Positions 42,755 through 55,327 of a DNA stretch of 64,000 nucleotides are shown here, in pieces. The first letter of the stretch is position 1. Every line of letters begins with the position of its first letter. The translations under genes were made by a program, and so were the position numbers. This DNA is from Enterococcus sp. 5H (GTDB lineage: Bacteria > Bacillota > Bacilli > Lactobacillales > Enterococcaceae). The stretch is taken from the NCBI RefSeq assembly GCF_028128615.1, contig NZ_AMDP01000014.1:1-64000 (forward strand). Direction: 5' to 3'. Under the pieces are notes generated by a model that did no database searches, had not been told where the DNA came from, and saw nothing but the letters and a program-made list of their open reading frames with translations.

Positions 42755-44278
42755 TTAGTTTTCCCAATCAAGTTTTCTATTCCAGCGAACCTGATTGATA
42801 AAGGCAATAAGTTCACGCCAAGTTCTAGGATTACTGTGATTTTCAAAATAGTACTTATAGATAGAAGGATAGTTACCTTCGTAAGTATCAGAAATCAGGA
42901 TATCCATGTGGTCAGGATTAGTCGTAAAAGCAAAACCTTCTTGAGGAATAAAATCTGCAATAGTCTTTTTAATCGCTTGACCTAAATAAATATTGCTGGA
43001 TATTTGAATCCCAATTTTAAGCGGTTGGTCTTTTTTAGCAATATACATACTCCAACTTAGTAAATAAACAATTTGTTTTAAAGTCTTAGGGTCCTTTAGA
43101 TCAATACCTAATTTTAAAAGTTCTTTTTGCGAAAGAATAAACGTTTTCAAACTATTTTCAAAATGCTCGTATTTTGGATTTAGTGTTTTAAATTTTTCAA
43201 CGGATGGCTCTACATCATAAAAATCGGTAAAATCGACATTTATATATTTTGCATAAAAAATTGTCAATAAAAGTGTGTAATAAGTTTCTATATAATTCGT
43301 ATACGTAAATGTAAGAGAAAAACTATTTTCAAAATTATGTAAAAAAGCAGCTAAATTTTTAGCAATTGCTAATTGAGAATGTTGATATTTTTTAACAACT
43401 GCTTCTTTATGTTCAAAAGTATACAGATCATCAATCAAACCTTGGATAGCAAAGTAAATTAACTTTTTTTCTTTTAATAATATATCTGCAGGAATTGCTT
43501 GTTCGATTTCAGGTTCAAAACAAAAATTAGGATCGTAACACAACTCAATTTCTTCATAGAATGTGGAAGGAAGATTCGTTTGTTTACCCATAAAAATTAT
43601 TCGATACAAGCTAATGGATTGGATGATTCTTAGCTTGGTTTCGATAGATAAAGTTATGTTGCCTGTAATTGCTAAACTCTTTTTCAAAGCAGTTATATCA
43701 AGGTAGTTATCCGGGACATAAGAAAAAAGCTGAGTAAATTTTTTAGTCCTAAAAATCGACCACAGTAAAAAATAATTTGCAAAGCGGATCCCCGTTTCAT
43801 TTCCAGCAAAATTATCACGACTAGTAGTTAAAGTAATCTGAGCATCAAATAGTTCTAGAACTGAATTTATTTTTACGATGGAAGCATAGATTTTAGACGG
43901 GCTTATATCTAAGTTGAGCGCTAATTGGTTAGCAGAAGAATAGTTTTTACTTAGGATTTCTAAAGTAACCGGATATAAACTACTTTCCTGAATATATGCC
44001 AGCCTGACATAATCAATAATATAGTCAATATCAAGATTTTGAAGGTTTGCGATAAAGTATAAGTCTGTATTTTCCCACTTTTTTATAGATAAATCTGTTG
44101 AAGGAAATAATTTATTTAGGTCTTCTGTTAATTCGGTGATATAGCGGATTTTGGTACTGTAAGACACTTCGTATTTTAAAGTTAGCTTTTGGATAAACAC
44201 TCCTTCTGTAACAAAAAGAAGTTCTTTAAGGATATCAAGTTTGCTTAAGTTTTTACTGGATAAGAATAACTCTCTCAT
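42755..44278 (-). CDS. Mga-like transcriptional regulator
   Basis: A 507-residue protein with the Mga/AtxA layout. An N-terminal helix-turn-helix (about 12-60, LSKLDILKELLFVTEGVFIQKLTLKYEVSYS) is followed by a second Mga-type winged helix (about 75-165, with NQLALNLDISPSKIYASIVKIN), PRD-like helical domains and a C-terminal EIIB-like region (about 420-500, LKIGIQISSNIYLGQAIKK and DILISDTYEG). Mga-type factors activate surface and virulence genes and can be tuned by PTS phosphorylation. Its target is unknown; the neighbouring genes converge on it. The start at 44278 has GAGGAAAAG ahead. Confidence 0.85.
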   Translation of the reverse strand: MRELFLSSKNLSKLDILKELLFVTEGVFIQKLTLKYEVSYSTKIRYITELTEDLNKLFPSTDLSIKKWENTDLYFIANLQNLDIDYIIDYVRLAYIQESSLYPVTLEILSKNYSSANQLALNLDISPSKIYASIVKINSVLELFDAQITLTTSRDNFAGNETGIRFANYFLLWSIFRTKKFTQLFSYVPDNYLDITALKKSLAITGNITLSIETKLRIIQSISLYRIIFMGKQTNLPSTFYEEIELCYDPNFCFEPEIEQAIPADILLKEKKLIYFAIQGLIDDLYTFEHKEAVVKKYQHSQLAIAKNLAAFLHNFENSFSLTFTYTNYIETYYTLLLTIFYAKYINVDFTDFYDVEPSVEKFKTLNPKYEHFENSLKTFILSQKELLKLGIDLKDPKTLKQIVYLLSWSMYIAKKDQPLKIGIQISSNIYLGQAIKKTIADFIPQEGFAFTTNPDHMDILISDTYEGNYPSIYKYYFENHSNPRTWRELIAFINQVRWNRKLDWEN

Positions 44279-44697
44279 TTTCTTTTCCTCCTGCGCAAGT
44301 CTCTATACAACAATATACCATTTATTTTCCTCATGATGCAATTTTGGTTAAAACTTTCACATGTATAGTTTTTGAATTTTTTTAGTAGCATTTAGTCCAG
44401 AATTGCATAAGTCATTTGTTTATCTAAGGTTGTGGAAATGATAAATTATCAGAAATAACGGATCTATATAGCAATTTGAAGTTATCTATACTTCACTATT
44501 AGTTTTGTATAAATGCAAAGGATGATAGTCAAGGTAGTTTTTTTATAGTTTATAAGTTTTTGCAATTGTGGTAAATGGAGCAGAACAATTATTATGGAAC
44601 TGCAAGCAAATGAAGAGGTTGGATTCTGCTACCAGCCTCTTTCCTTTTTCTTTAAAAAAATCAAATACCCCCATAATTTTCTCCGTTTATATTTTTC
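44279..44697. other. Intergenic region between two minus-strand regulators
   Basis: No credible gene; a 70-codon frame at 44568-44780 overlaps the RpiR gene and lacks support. A hairpin GAGGTTGG (44615-44622) and CCAGCCTC (44632-44639), followed by TTTCCTTTTTC, is a possible plus-strand terminator for a transcript I cannot identify. The promoter of the Mga-like gene presumably lies in 44290-44450. Confidence 0.45.
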
Positions 44698-45489
44698 TTA
44701 ATGATAAAGACTTGCATAACGACGTACAAAATAATCTAAGAAGAAGGATAGTGGATAATTCCCGATCCGTACATAGTTAGTTTTAGTCACATTGACTGAA
44801 AGATCAAATAAATTTGTTACTGTATTTTGTGTATGCTGGGTAATTAATATTGATTTGGCTGAACTATCTGTGACTTTTCGGATCAAGTTACTGCTTCTAG
44901 TGAGAATAGAGCCGTAAGAAGAAATTACAATAACCACTGATTCAGCTGTTAATTCATCAACAAAGGCATGTTGTGTTTCTTCGGTTTCACCAACAAAAAC
45001 GAGCTTTCGACTTAAAAAAAACGAGGTTTGCAGTTCTTTGGCTAATTCTAATGTCGAACTATACCCAATGATAACGACTTCTTTAGCTTGGTAGACATCA
45101 GCTAAGACTTGATCGACTTGCTTAATATCAATGGTTTGTAAAACATCATTAATGGCATTAATGATTTCAGTTCCGTAAGTTTCTAGGTATGCTTCGGGAT
45201 GATCCTTTAGGTTACTTAATTCTTGTTCTTTCATGCGGAGTCCATTATGCTTTTTCATGGTGCCTAAAGACACGATAGATTCTCGTAGTGACTGAAAACT
45301 GGCAATGCCAAAATGGCGACAAAAGCGAGTCAAAGTAGCTGGTGAGACAAAACAACGTTCAGCGATTTCGGTGATTGTTAAGGTTCGCACTTCGTTTAAA
45401 TGGGAGAATAAATAAATAATAATCCGGGAATAAGTAGCATCTCGCTTGTTGGTATTCAGATAATGAAGAAAATCGAACAAGTCAATCAT
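44698..45489 (-). CDS. RpiR-family sugar-phosphate-responsive regulator
   Basis: A 263-residue regulator. The N-terminal HTH_6 domain (about 1-75, TLTITEIAERCFVSPATLTRFCRHFG) is followed by a SIS domain (about 105-235, VVIIGYSSTLELAKEL and SVVIVISSYGSI) that binds a phosphosugar. The start is ATG 45489, 9 bases after GGAGG; an in-frame TTG at 45495 is too close to it. It is divergent from a 6-phospho-beta-glucosidase gene, so it most likely controls beta-glucoside use. A candidate operator, CATTTTC-N8-GAAAATG, lies in the shared region at 45515-45536. Confidence 0.88.
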   Translation of the reverse strand: MIDLFDFLHYLNTNKRDATYSRIIIYLFSHLNEVRTLTITEIAERCFVSPATLTRFCRHFGIASFQSLRESIVSLGTMKKHNGLRMKEQELSNLKDHPEAYLETYGTEIINAINDVLQTIDIKQVDQVLADVYQAKEVVIIGYSSTLELAKELQTSFFLSRKLVFVGETEETQHAFVDELTAESVVIVISSYGSILTRSSNLIRKVTDSSAKSILITQHTQNTVTNLFDLSVNVTKTNYVRIGNYPLSFFLDYFVRRYASLYH

Positions 45490-45514
45490 CTGCAAATGCC
45501 TCCTTTAGAGTATC

Positions 45515-45536
45515 CATTTTCGTAAATATGAAAATG
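45515..45536. promoter_or_regulatory. Candidate RpiR operator
   Basis: A perfect inverted repeat, CATTTTC (45515-45521) and GAAAATG (45530-45536), lies between the divergent RpiR and glucosidase genes. RpiR factors bind AT-rich dyads of this type. No consensus was tested. Confidence 0.4.
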
Positions 45537-45647
45537 AGTAGAAATAATGAAAATAACACCAAAAACAAAAAAATGATTTTACCATTTTTCATGCTAAGAT
45601 AAGTTTGTTAAGTCAATTATACACTAAAATGGATACCGAGAGGATGA

Positions 45648-47102
<1,455 letters not shown>

Positions 47103-47124
47103 ACTAGTACCTAAAATATATCCA

Positions 47125-47161
47125 TGAAAGCGTTGCATATTTAATTTGGATGCTTTATACT
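47125..47161 (+). promoter_or_regulatory. Promoter with overlapping cre site for the bgl operon
   Basis: TTGCAT (47133-47138) and TATACT (47156-47161) are 17 bp apart. A cre-like sequence, TGAAAGCGTTGCAT (47125-47138), overlaps the -35 and differs from the common CcpA consensus at about one or two positions. This fits catabolite repression of beta-glucoside use. Confidence 0.7.
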
Positions 47162-47206
47162 AAAAACAAGAAAAAAAACATTAATGGCGATGTAGTCATT
47201 TTATAG

Positions 47207-47283
47207 AGTATGTTACTGATTAAAGCAGGCAGAACTCAAACTACCTAGGAAAGTCCTTTTCTAGGTAGTTTGAGTTTTTTTTC
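47207..47283 (+). promoter_or_regulatory. RAT antiterminator element overlapping a terminator
   Basis: The 5' leader holds a ribonucleic antiterminator target with the conserved blocks GTTACTGATTAAAGCAGGC (47212-47230) and AGAACTCAAA. It overlaps the left arm of a 16-bp terminator stem (47233-47248 with 47261-47276) that runs into a T tract. Binding of the downstream-encoded BglG/LicT-type protein would block the terminator when beta-glucosides are present. Confidence 0.88.
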
Positions 47284-47301
47284 TGGAAAGGAGTAGAAAA
47301 A

Positions 47302-48150
47302 GTGAAAGTAAGTCAAATTTTAAACAACAACGTAGCAATCGTAAGTAGAGGAGGGAATGAAGTCATTGTTTATGCAAAAGGACTAGCTTTTAAAAAGAAA
47401 GTTGGGCAAGTAATTTATGAAAACGAAATAGAAAAAACCTATGTGCTGGATTCTAATGATATGCTGGAACATTTTAGTTATTTATTAGCCCATTCTGACG
47501 CGAATCATATTACTTTAATTAATCAAATCATTGCTTACGGGGAAGAAAAGTTGAGTGAAAAATCAAATGATTATCTTAGTTTGACTTTGCTGGATCATAT
47601 CGAATTTGCGTTAAAACGTGCAGCCAAAGGACAATTTATTCGCAGCCCGTTAACGTGGGAAGTAAAGAAATTTTATCCGCAGCATTTTGAGATTGGAATG
47701 TACGCGTTAAATTTAATCAACGAACAATTTCAGATGACATTTCCAGAAGATGAGGCTGTATCAATTGCGCTTCATTTTGTCAATTTGCAAGAGGATAAAA
47801 ATAATTTAGACGAGACGATTCGTTCAATGGAAAGTTTAAGAGATATTTTATCGATCATTCAGTATCATTTTCAGATCAAATTAGATGAGGGTTCATTGAA
47901 TTACATGAGGCTAATGACTCATTTACAGTATTTCATTCAAAGAGTACTTACTAAAAGTACTTACGAAGAAAGTGACGTAACTTTAAATGAACAAATTAAA
48001 TTATTATATATAGAATCTTTTGAATGTGTGCAAAAAATCAGAGTCTATGTTCAACAAAAATATGCCTGTGATCTGACGATCGATGAAGAAACATATCTTA
48101 TGCTTCATATCCATCGAGTAACGAATCGAAGTCAAACAGGAAGGACATGA
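47302..48150 (+). CDS. BglG/LicT-type transcription antiterminator
   Basis: A 282-residue RNA-binding antiterminator. The CAT RNA-binding domain (1-55, MKVSQILNNNVAIVSRGGNEVIVYAKGLAFKKKVGQ) is followed by PRD1 (about 65-165, with LLDHIEFALKR and EIGMYAL) and PRD2 (about 175-275, with MTHLQYFIQRV and MLHIHRV). His residues there are phosphorylated by HPr and by the cognate EII to control activity. It starts with GTG 47302 after AAAGGAG. Its own leader contains the RAT/terminator, so the operon is autoregulated. It is followed directly by the EIIBCA gene. Confidence 0.93.
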   Translation: MKVSQILNNNVAIVSRGGNEVIVYAKGLAFKKKVGQVIYENEIEKTYVLDSNDMLEHFSYLLAHSDANHITLINQIIAYGEEKLSEKSNDYLSLTLLDHIEFALKRAAKGQFIRSPLTWEVKKFYPQHFEIGMYALNLINEQFQMTFPEDEAVSIALHFVNLQEDKNNLDETIRSMESLRDILSIIQYHFQIKLDEGSLNYMRLMTHLQYFIQRVLTKSTYEESDVTLNEQIKLLYIESFECVQKIRVYVQQKYACDLTIDEETYLMLHIHRVTNRSQTGRT

Positions 48151-48154
48151 AGAA

Positions 48155-50014
48155 ATGAAATATCAAGCTTTTAATGAAGAAATTATTCGTCTTGTTGGCG
48201 GAAAAGATAATATTCAAGCAGTTGTTCATTGTATGACTCGCTTACGTTTTACCTTAAAAGATCGTTCTAAAGCCCAGACAGAAGAACTGAAGAAGCTGGA
48301 TGGTGTGATTGATGTTGTGTCTAATAATGTTGCTTATCAAGTTATTATTGGAACACATGTTAATGAAGTTCATGCTGAATTAGTTAAGATGCTGGGACTA
48401 ACGCCTAATACTGAGGAGGATAATGAAACGACAGTAAAGAAAAATCCACTGAAAGCGATCATGGATCTCTTATCTGAAACGATGACACCAGTAATTGAAC
48501 CGATCATTGCTTCTGGTTTATTAGCAGGTTTTTTATCATTATTTTCAATTACAGGACTAATTTCTGCAGGTAGTCCCACCTATCAATTATTAGATTCAAT
48601 CCGTGCCGCTGTTTTCTTCTTTTTACCAATATTTATTGCGATGTCTTGTGCTAAACGATTAAAAGCCAGTCCGTATTTAGCAGTAGCCTTGGCAGCAACC
48701 TTGGTTTCGAGTACGATTAATGATGTATCAGGGTTAAGTATCTTTGGTATAAAGTTACCACAAATGGTTTATGCAAACTCGTTTATTCCGATTATCTTAG
48801 CTGTATGGTTTATGGGACAATTAACGGTATTTTTAAAGAAATATGTCCCTAAGTTTTTGCAGTATTTTTTAAATCCTCTGTTAATCATGGTGATTTGTTT
48901 GCCTGTAACATTATTAATTTTTGGTCCAATCGGTATTTGGATTGGAGACGGGATCGGCTGGTTCTTTGAAATTCTTCATAACACATTTGGTAGTTGGATT
49001 GTTGTAATGCTGTATGCAGCTTTTCAGCCATTTTTGATTATGCTAGGTGCGGGTAATTTTATGATGCCACTGGCGTTGAACTTTGTAAATAAAATGGGAT
49101 ATGATCCAATTTTCTTAGCAGCAGCAACGATTTCTGATTTAGCCGTTTCAGGAGCAATGCTTGGTTATTTTTTACGAGCAAAAGATGCGAAACAAAAACA
49201 ATTGTTTGGAACGGTTAGTTTTAGTGCCTTAATGGGAGTGACTGAACCAGCGATTTATGGGGCTTTTATTAAGTATAGAAGACCTTTTATTGCCGTAATG
49301 ATTGGTGGTGGTATCGGTGGATTGTTTGCAGGATTGATGAATGTTAAAACCTATTCAATTGTTTGGGGTTTGATGGGATTACCTTCTTATGCCGATAATC
49401 AAGATTTTTCTAACTTAGTGTTTATGATTATTAGCGTAGTAATCGGCTTCATTGTTGCAACGGTAGCAGCGTATATTTTAGGAATTCCGCAAGAAGATCA
49501 AGAGGTAGCATCTGAAGAAACTAGGGAAGAATCCGTATCAGTAAAAAGTAATGTATTAAAAAAAGTTTCGTTAACAACAGTAGCTGAAGGAACGTTTGTC
49601 CCTTTGGAAAATATTAACGATCAAGCTTTTTCTACAGGAGCTTTAGGGAATGGTTTTGGAATTATTCCAGAAAACAATCAAATTTTTGCACCAGTTTCTG
49701 GTGAAGTTTCTGCTGTTTTTCCAACGAAACATGCTATTGGTATTCGAACGAATCAGGGTGTGGAAGTCTTGATTCATATTGGCATTGATACTGTTGAGCT
49801 GGATGGGAAATATTTTGAGACGGTTGTTGTACAAGGGGATCAAGTGAAACAAGGACAATTACTCTCAACGGTGGACTTTGCTAGTATTCAAAAAGAAGGC
49901 TACGATCCAACAGTCATTGTCGTTGTGACCAATACAATGAATTATTTGGATGTTATTCCGACCTTTCATGAAGCTGTAACGACGGATAGTGAGTGTCTAA
50001 CTGTTGTTTTATAA
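48155..50014 (+). CDS. Beta-glucoside PTS transporter EIIBCA
   Basis: A 619-residue fused phosphotransferase permease. EIIB (about 1-85) has the phospho-acceptor Cys26 in VVHCMTRLRF. EIIC (about 105-455) is the ten-helix membrane permease (GSPTYQLLDSIRAAVFFFLP). The C-terminal EIIA-Glc-type domain (about 480-619) has FAPVSGEV and the active-site His in LIHIGIDTVEL. It imports and phosphorylates aryl- or alkyl-beta-glucosides. It starts 4 bp after the antiterminator stop and is followed 25 bp later by the GH1 hydrolase, completing a bglGFA-like operon. Confidence 0.93.
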   Translation: MKYQAFNEEIIRLVGGKDNIQAVVHCMTRLRFTLKDRSKAQTEELKKLDGVIDVVSNNVAYQVIIGTHVNEVHAELVKMLGLTPNTEEDNETTVKKNPLKAIMDLLSETMTPVIEPIIASGLLAGFLSLFSITGLISAGSPTYQLLDSIRAAVFFFLPIFIAMSCAKRLKASPYLAVALAATLVSSTINDVSGLSIFGIKLPQMVYANSFIPIILAVWFMGQLTVFLKKYVPKFLQYFLNPLLIMVICLPVTLLIFGPIGIWIGDGIGWFFEILHNTFGSWIVVMLYAAFQPFLIMLGAGNFMMPLALNFVNKMGYDPIFLAAATISDLAVSGAMLGYFLRAKDAKQKQLFGTVSFSALMGVTEPAIYGAFIKYRRPFIAVMIGGGIGGLFAGLMNVKTYSIVWGLMGLPSYADNQDFSNLVFMIISVVIGFIVATVAAYILGIPQEDQEVASEETREESVSVKSNVLKKVSLTTVAEGTFVPLENINDQAFSTGALGNGFGIIPENNQIFAPVSGEVSAVFPTKHAIGIRTNQGVEVLIHIGIDTVELDGKYFETVVVQGDQVKQGQLLSTVDFASIQKEGYDPTVIVVVTNTMNYLDVIPTFHEAVTTDSECLTVVL

Positions 50015-50021
50015 TATCTAA

Positions 50022-51479
<1,458 letters not shown>

Positions 51480-51491
51480 TTTTGAAAAAAT

Positions 51492-51524
51492 TGAACTGTA
51501 ACTATGTTATGGTTCATTTTTTTT
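51492..51524 (+). terminator. Terminator of the bgl operon
   Basis: An 11-bp stem, TGAACTGTAAC with GTTATGGTTCA (two G-T pairs, 3-base loop), is followed by eight T residues. Confidence 0.82.
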
Positions 51525-51737
51525 ATTTTACGGAATAATGTTCTTTTTTTGTGTACTAAAATCTGTTTTTAAGAAAAAACTGTTATATAAAATATTAAAT
51601 ACCCTTATAGATTAACGCTTTTTTGAGCAAATATATGTAATTTTAATCGAAGTTTTGTTAGACTGACGGTGTTATTGGAATAATCAGAAATCTTTCCGAT
51701 AGTAAGTGAAAGTACTTTTATAGAAAAGAGGAATACT

Positions 51738-52751
51738 ATGTATTATGTCATAATGCCTTCTCTTGATATACGTCGAAACTTAGCGACAGAACAATATTTG
51801 TTAAATCAGCGGACTTTTGATGAGCCAGTTGTTCTATTTTATATTCAGAAACCATGTGTGATTGTGGGACGTAACCAGAATGTCCGGGCGGAAGTGGATT
51901 TAGCCTATGCTCGGAAACATCAAATCACGGTTACACGAAGATTATCTGGCGGTGGAGCAGTTTATGATGATTTAGGCAACCTTAGTTTTAGCTTTGTCGT
52001 AAACGCGGACCATGAATCATTTGGCAAGTTTAAATTATTTACGCAGCCGATCATTGATGCTCTACACGAAATGGGCGCAACAGGAGCTGAAATTAGTGGT
52101 CGCAATGATCTATTAATCGATGGGAAAAAATTTTCGGGCAATGCGATGTATACGAAAAATAAAAAAATGTACTCACACGGGACTTTAATGCTGGATGTGG
52201 ATTTAGATGAAGTTAGCCATGTGTTAACTGTATCTGAGAAAAAATTAGCGTCTAAAGGTACAAAATCAGTTAGAAGCCGCGTGACAAATTTAAAGCCATA
52301 TCTTTCAAAAGAGTATCAAGATATTACGACGGAAGCATTTCGAGATCGTTTATTACTACAACTTTTTAACGCAAAAACGTTGGAAGAAATTAAGCCATTT
52401 GAATACCAGCTAACCGAGACGGATGAACAAGCGATCGATCAGTTAGTTGAAGAAATTTATGGCAATGATACGTGGATATTTGGTGAAGAGCCGAAATTTA
52501 CCATTAAACGCGAAGAAAAATTCAAAGGTAGATTAATTGAAGCTAATATTTCTGTTGAAAAAGGTCGAATTGAAGCGATTACGATTTATGGAGATTATTT
52601 TAATCAAAAGGATACCCAAGAAATTGAGCGTTTGCTGATTGGGTCAAACTATGAGCGTGAGGCTATTGAACTTGTGTTGGCAGCTGTAGAAATTGGTGAC
52701 TATTTCAACAATGTTTCTAAAGCCGAATTTGTCCAGTTACTTGTCGATTAA
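51738..52751 (+). CDS. lplA: Lipoate-protein ligase A
   Basis: A 337-residue ligase that activates lipoate (or octanoate) with ATP and attaches it to a Lys of E2 subunits or GcvH. Diagnostic motifs are the substrate pocket [16 protein letters not shown], the Lys-containing KKFSGNAMY and NLATEQYLL near the N-terminus. A C-terminal accessory domain (about 245-337, [23 protein letters not shown]) is present, as in full-length LplA. It is the first gene of a four-gene set with a MetNIQ-like transporter (14 bp gap), which suggests the transporter may supply a related nutrient. AGAGGA precedes the ATG. Confidence 0.92.
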   Translation: MYYVIMPSLDIRRNLATEQYLLNQRTFDEPVVLFYIQKPCVIVGRNQNVRAEVDLAYARKHQITVTRRLSGGGAVYDDLGNLSFSFVVNADHESFGKFKLFTQPIIDALHEMGATGAEISGRNDLLIDGKKFSGNAMYTKNKKMYSHGTLMLDVDLDEVSHVLTVSEKKLASKGTKSVRSRVTNLKPYLSKEYQDITTEAFRDRLLLQLFNAKTLEEIKPFEYQLTETDEQAIDQLVEEIYGNDTWIFGEEPKFTIKREEKFKGRLIEANISVEKGRIEAITIYGDYFNQKDTQEIERLLIGSNYEREAIELVLAAVEIGDYFNNVSKAEFVQLLVD

Positions 52752-52765
52752 GTTGGAGGAAATAA

Positions 52766-53497
52766 ATGATTACATTTGAGCAAGTATCAAAAATCTATCA
52801 ACATCATGGAACAGAGATTACCGCGTTAGAGAATGTCACTTTAAAGATTGAAAGAAACGAAATATTCGGTATTATCGGTGAAAGTGGCTCTGGTAAATCA
52901 ACGCTATTACGTATGATTAATACCTTAGAACAACCAAGTCAAGGTCACATTTCAATTAATGATACAGAATTAATGCAATTAAGTGAGGTTGAAAAAAGGC
53001 AAAAGCGCAAAAAAATCGGTATGATTTTTCAGCAATTTAATCTACTTTATAATCAATCGGTGAGTGAAAATATTGCTTTACCGTTACGTTTAAACAAAAC
53101 TTACGATCCTAAAAAAATTGAAGAGGTTTTAGATTTTGTTCGTCTATCAGATAAGGGGAAACATTTTCCAAAGCAATTAAGTGGTGGCGAAAAACAACGT
53201 GTAGGAATTGCGAGAGCTTTGATTACTCAGCCGGAAATTTTACTTTGTGATGAACCAACTTCAGCGTTAGATGGACAAAATGCGTATGATATTACGGAAT
53301 TACTAAAAAAAATCAACCAAACTTTTGGTACAACAATGGTGATTGTCAGTCATGAACTTAATTTGATTAAGCAGCTATGCAACCGTGCAGCGATTTTGGA
53401 AAAAGGACAAGTTTTAGAAACACTGGCTATTCAAAAAGCACCACAGCAACAGCAATTTAGTTCTTACTATGAACGAGTACGGGAGAGTTTAGGATGA
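52766..53497 (+). CDS. MetN-like ABC transporter ATPase without NIL domain
   Basis: A 243-residue ATPase with Walker A GESGSGKST, signature LSGGEKQRVGIARAL and Walker B ILLCDEPTSALDG. It fits the methionine-uptake subfamily (MetN) in the ATPase core but ends shortly after the core. It therefore lacks the C-terminal NIL/ACT domain that gives canonical MetN its feedback inhibition by methionine. The permease start overlaps its stop. Substrate is uncertain: methionine, a methionine analogue or, given the lplA neighbour, a lipoate-related compound. Confidence 0.88.
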   Translation: MITFEQVSKIYQHHGTEITALENVTLKIERNEIFGIIGESGSGKSTLLRMINTLEQPSQGHISINDTELMQLSEVEKRQKRKKIGMIFQQFNLLYNQSVSENIALPLRLNKTYDPKKIEEVLDFVRLSDKGKHFPKQLSGGEKQRVGIARALITQPEILLCDEPTSALDGQNAYDITELLKKINQTFGTTMVIVSHELNLIKQLCNRAAILEKGQVLETLAIQKAPQQQQFSSYYERVRESLG

Positions 53498-54168
53498 TGA
53501 CAGCTTATATTGATAAAATCAGTTATTATTTGCCAGAGCTGACCAAATCGTTGACCGAGAGCGGTCTGATGATCCTAATATCGATAGTTGCTGCCATAGT
53601 TGTTGGTTTGCCATTAGGAACTTTTGTTTATTTAACGAAAAAAATGCCAACGAAACCGAATCAATTTTTGGGAGTTTTTTTGAATGGCTATATTAATATC
53701 GTACGCTCATTTCCATTTTTATTATTTGTTGTAGCATTGATTCCATTTACCCGTTTGGTTTTAGGGACAGCTTTTGGAACGTATGCGGCGGCCTTGCCGT
53801 TGAGTTTTGTAGCGATTGCTTTATATGCCAGATTAACGGAACAAGTATTGCTTGAGGTACCAAATGATATTTTAGAGTTGGCGCAATCTTTGGGATGTAC
53901 CAAAACACAGTTGATTTTTCGTTTTCTCTATGTAGAAGCACGTTCCGGTTTAGTTTTAGCACTAACTTCAGTTATTATCAGTATGGTTTCTTATTCCACC
54001 GTTATGGGTGTAATTGGCGGTGGCGGGATCGGTGATTTTGCTTTACGTTATGGTTATCAGCGCTATGAGTACGCTGTGATGTATACAGCGATCGTATTAA
54101 TGATTTTATTTGTCAGCTTGATTCAAATTAGTGGAAGCTTTCTGGCAAGGAAAATAAATAAAAAATAG
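53494..54168 (+). CDS. MetI-like ABC transporter permease
   Basis: A 224-residue permease with five membrane helices of the MetI type. The EAA loop region reads LELAQSLGCTKTQLIFRFLYVEARSG and the C-terminal signature is MGVIGGGGIGDFALRYGYQRYEY. It pairs with the ATPase gene, whose stop it overlaps by 4 bp, and with the NlpA lipoprotein. Tandem ATG codons at 53494 and 53497 are both usable starts. Confidence 0.9.
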   Translation: MMTAYIDKISYYLPELTKSLTESGLMILISIVAAIVVGLPLGTFVYLTKKMPTKPNQFLGVFLNGYINIVRSFPFLLFVVALIPFTRLVLGTAFGTYAAALPLSFVAIALYARLTEQVLLEVPNDILELAQSLGCTKTQLIFRFLYVEARSGLVLALTSVIISMVSYSTVMGVIGGGGIGDFALRYGYQRYEYAVMYTAIVLMILFVSLIQISGSFLARKINKK

Positions 54169-54184
54169 TCGTTAGGGGAATTAG

Positions 54185-55006
54185 ATGAAAAAGAAATTAT
54201 TATTCAGTGTATTAGTTGTCGCAGGTTTAGCAATTGTCGGATGCAGTGGTCAAAAGAATGCAGCGGATTCAGATAAAAAAGAAGATAAGGTTATTAAAGT
54301 GGCTTCTCATATTCCATCAACAGTTGAAGTAGTTGAGTTGGCTGGTAAAGAAATTGAACCAGGTTATAAAGTTGAATTAGTTCAAGTGAATGATAATATT
54401 CAATACAATGAATTACTTAATGCTAAAGAAATCGATGCGAATTTCGCCCAACACGAACCTTTTATGCAAAAGTTTAATGAAGAAAAAGATGGTAATTTAG
54501 TAGTTGTGCAAAAAATCTATAATGCTAAAGTCGGTTTTTATTCAAAAGATTATAAAAATATCGAAGACTTGCCGGAAGGTGCTAAAATCGCGTTGCCAAG
54601 CGATGTTTCAAACGAAGGTCGTGCATTGGCAATTTTGGATAATGCTGGTTTGATTAAGCTAAAAGATGGCGTTGGATTCAATGGTACAATCAAAGATATT
54701 GTTGAAAATCCGAAAAATTTTGAATGGGTTTCTGTTGATTTATTAAACTTAGCAGAAGCATACAATGAAAAAGATATCGCAATGGTTTACAATTATCCAA
54801 CTTATATTGCCAAGATTGGCTTAACACCGAAAGATGCAATTTTATTGGAAGAGAAAGTAGATGATCGTTTTGCGATTAGTTTGGTTGCCAGAGAAGATAA
54901 TCAAGATTCCGATGAAATTCAAGCACTAAAAAAAGCAATGACTAGTGATAAAGTCCGAGAATTATTAGAAACAAAATACAGTGAAACCTTGACTCCAGCA
55001 TTTTAA
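54185..55006 (+). CDS. NlpA/MetQ-family substrate-binding lipoprotein
   Basis: A 273-residue lipoprotein with the lipobox IVGC at about Cys20. The NlpA/MetQ fold is evident from IKVASHIPSTVEVVELAGKEI, ANFAQHEPFMQKF and ALPSDVSNEGRALAILDNAGLI. Members bind methionine and occasionally other amino acids or dipeptides. It completes a transporter with the MetN-like and MetI-like proteins. A strong terminator follows at 55022-55069, so lplA and the transporter genes are one transcription unit. Confidence 0.9.
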   Translation: MKKKLLFSVLVVAGLAIVGCSGQKNAADSDKKEDKVIKVASHIPSTVEVVELAGKEIEPGYKVELVQVNDNIQYNELLNAKEIDANFAQHEPFMQKFNEEKDGNLVVVQKIYNAKVGFYSKDYKNIEDLPEGAKIALPSDVSNEGRALAILDNAGLIKLKDGVGFNGTIKDIVENPKNFEWVSVDLLNLAEAYNEKDIAMVYNYPTYIAKIGLTPKDAILLEEKVDDRFAISLVAREDNQDSDEIQALKKAMTSDKVRELLETKYSETLTPAF

Positions 55007-55327
55007 TTGAAAAAAAACTAAAACAGAACCAACTCTGAGAAACTAAAAAGAGCTGGTTCTGTTTATTATTCGAAATTATAATTTTTTATAACAAAGAAAT
55101 TTCAAATATAGAATTTATTTTAAATAATTATTTATCTACTTAAAAAGATGGGAACGTTACCATTGTACGGGGCTTTCGCAACATTTTTTTAAAATAAAAA
55201 TCATCAATTAGCTAATTAAGATCTGACAAGATGGCGTTTCAAAAGTAATAATATGTAAATTATCCTTTTCGTAAGCTAGATTATATAGTATAATTTAAAT
55301 AGTAAAAAAATTGTTAGGAGAATATTG
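55007..55327. other. Intergenic region with a terminator and a promoter
   Basis: It contains the transporter-operon terminator (55022-55069) and, near the right end, a TATAAT at 55289-55294 that is the likely -10 of the next operon. No gene was seen between them. Confidence 0.55.
55022..55069 (+). terminator. Terminator of the lplA-transporter operon
   Basis: AAACAGAACCAACTCT (55022-55037) pairs with AGAGCTGGTTCTGTTT (55050-55065), one mismatch, across a 12-base loop, running into T-rich sequence. Confidence 0.85.

Noticed and set aside
44568-44780. 70-codon frame between the Mga-like and RpiR genes
   Set aside because: Overlaps the RpiR gene on the other strand and spans a probable terminator hairpin.
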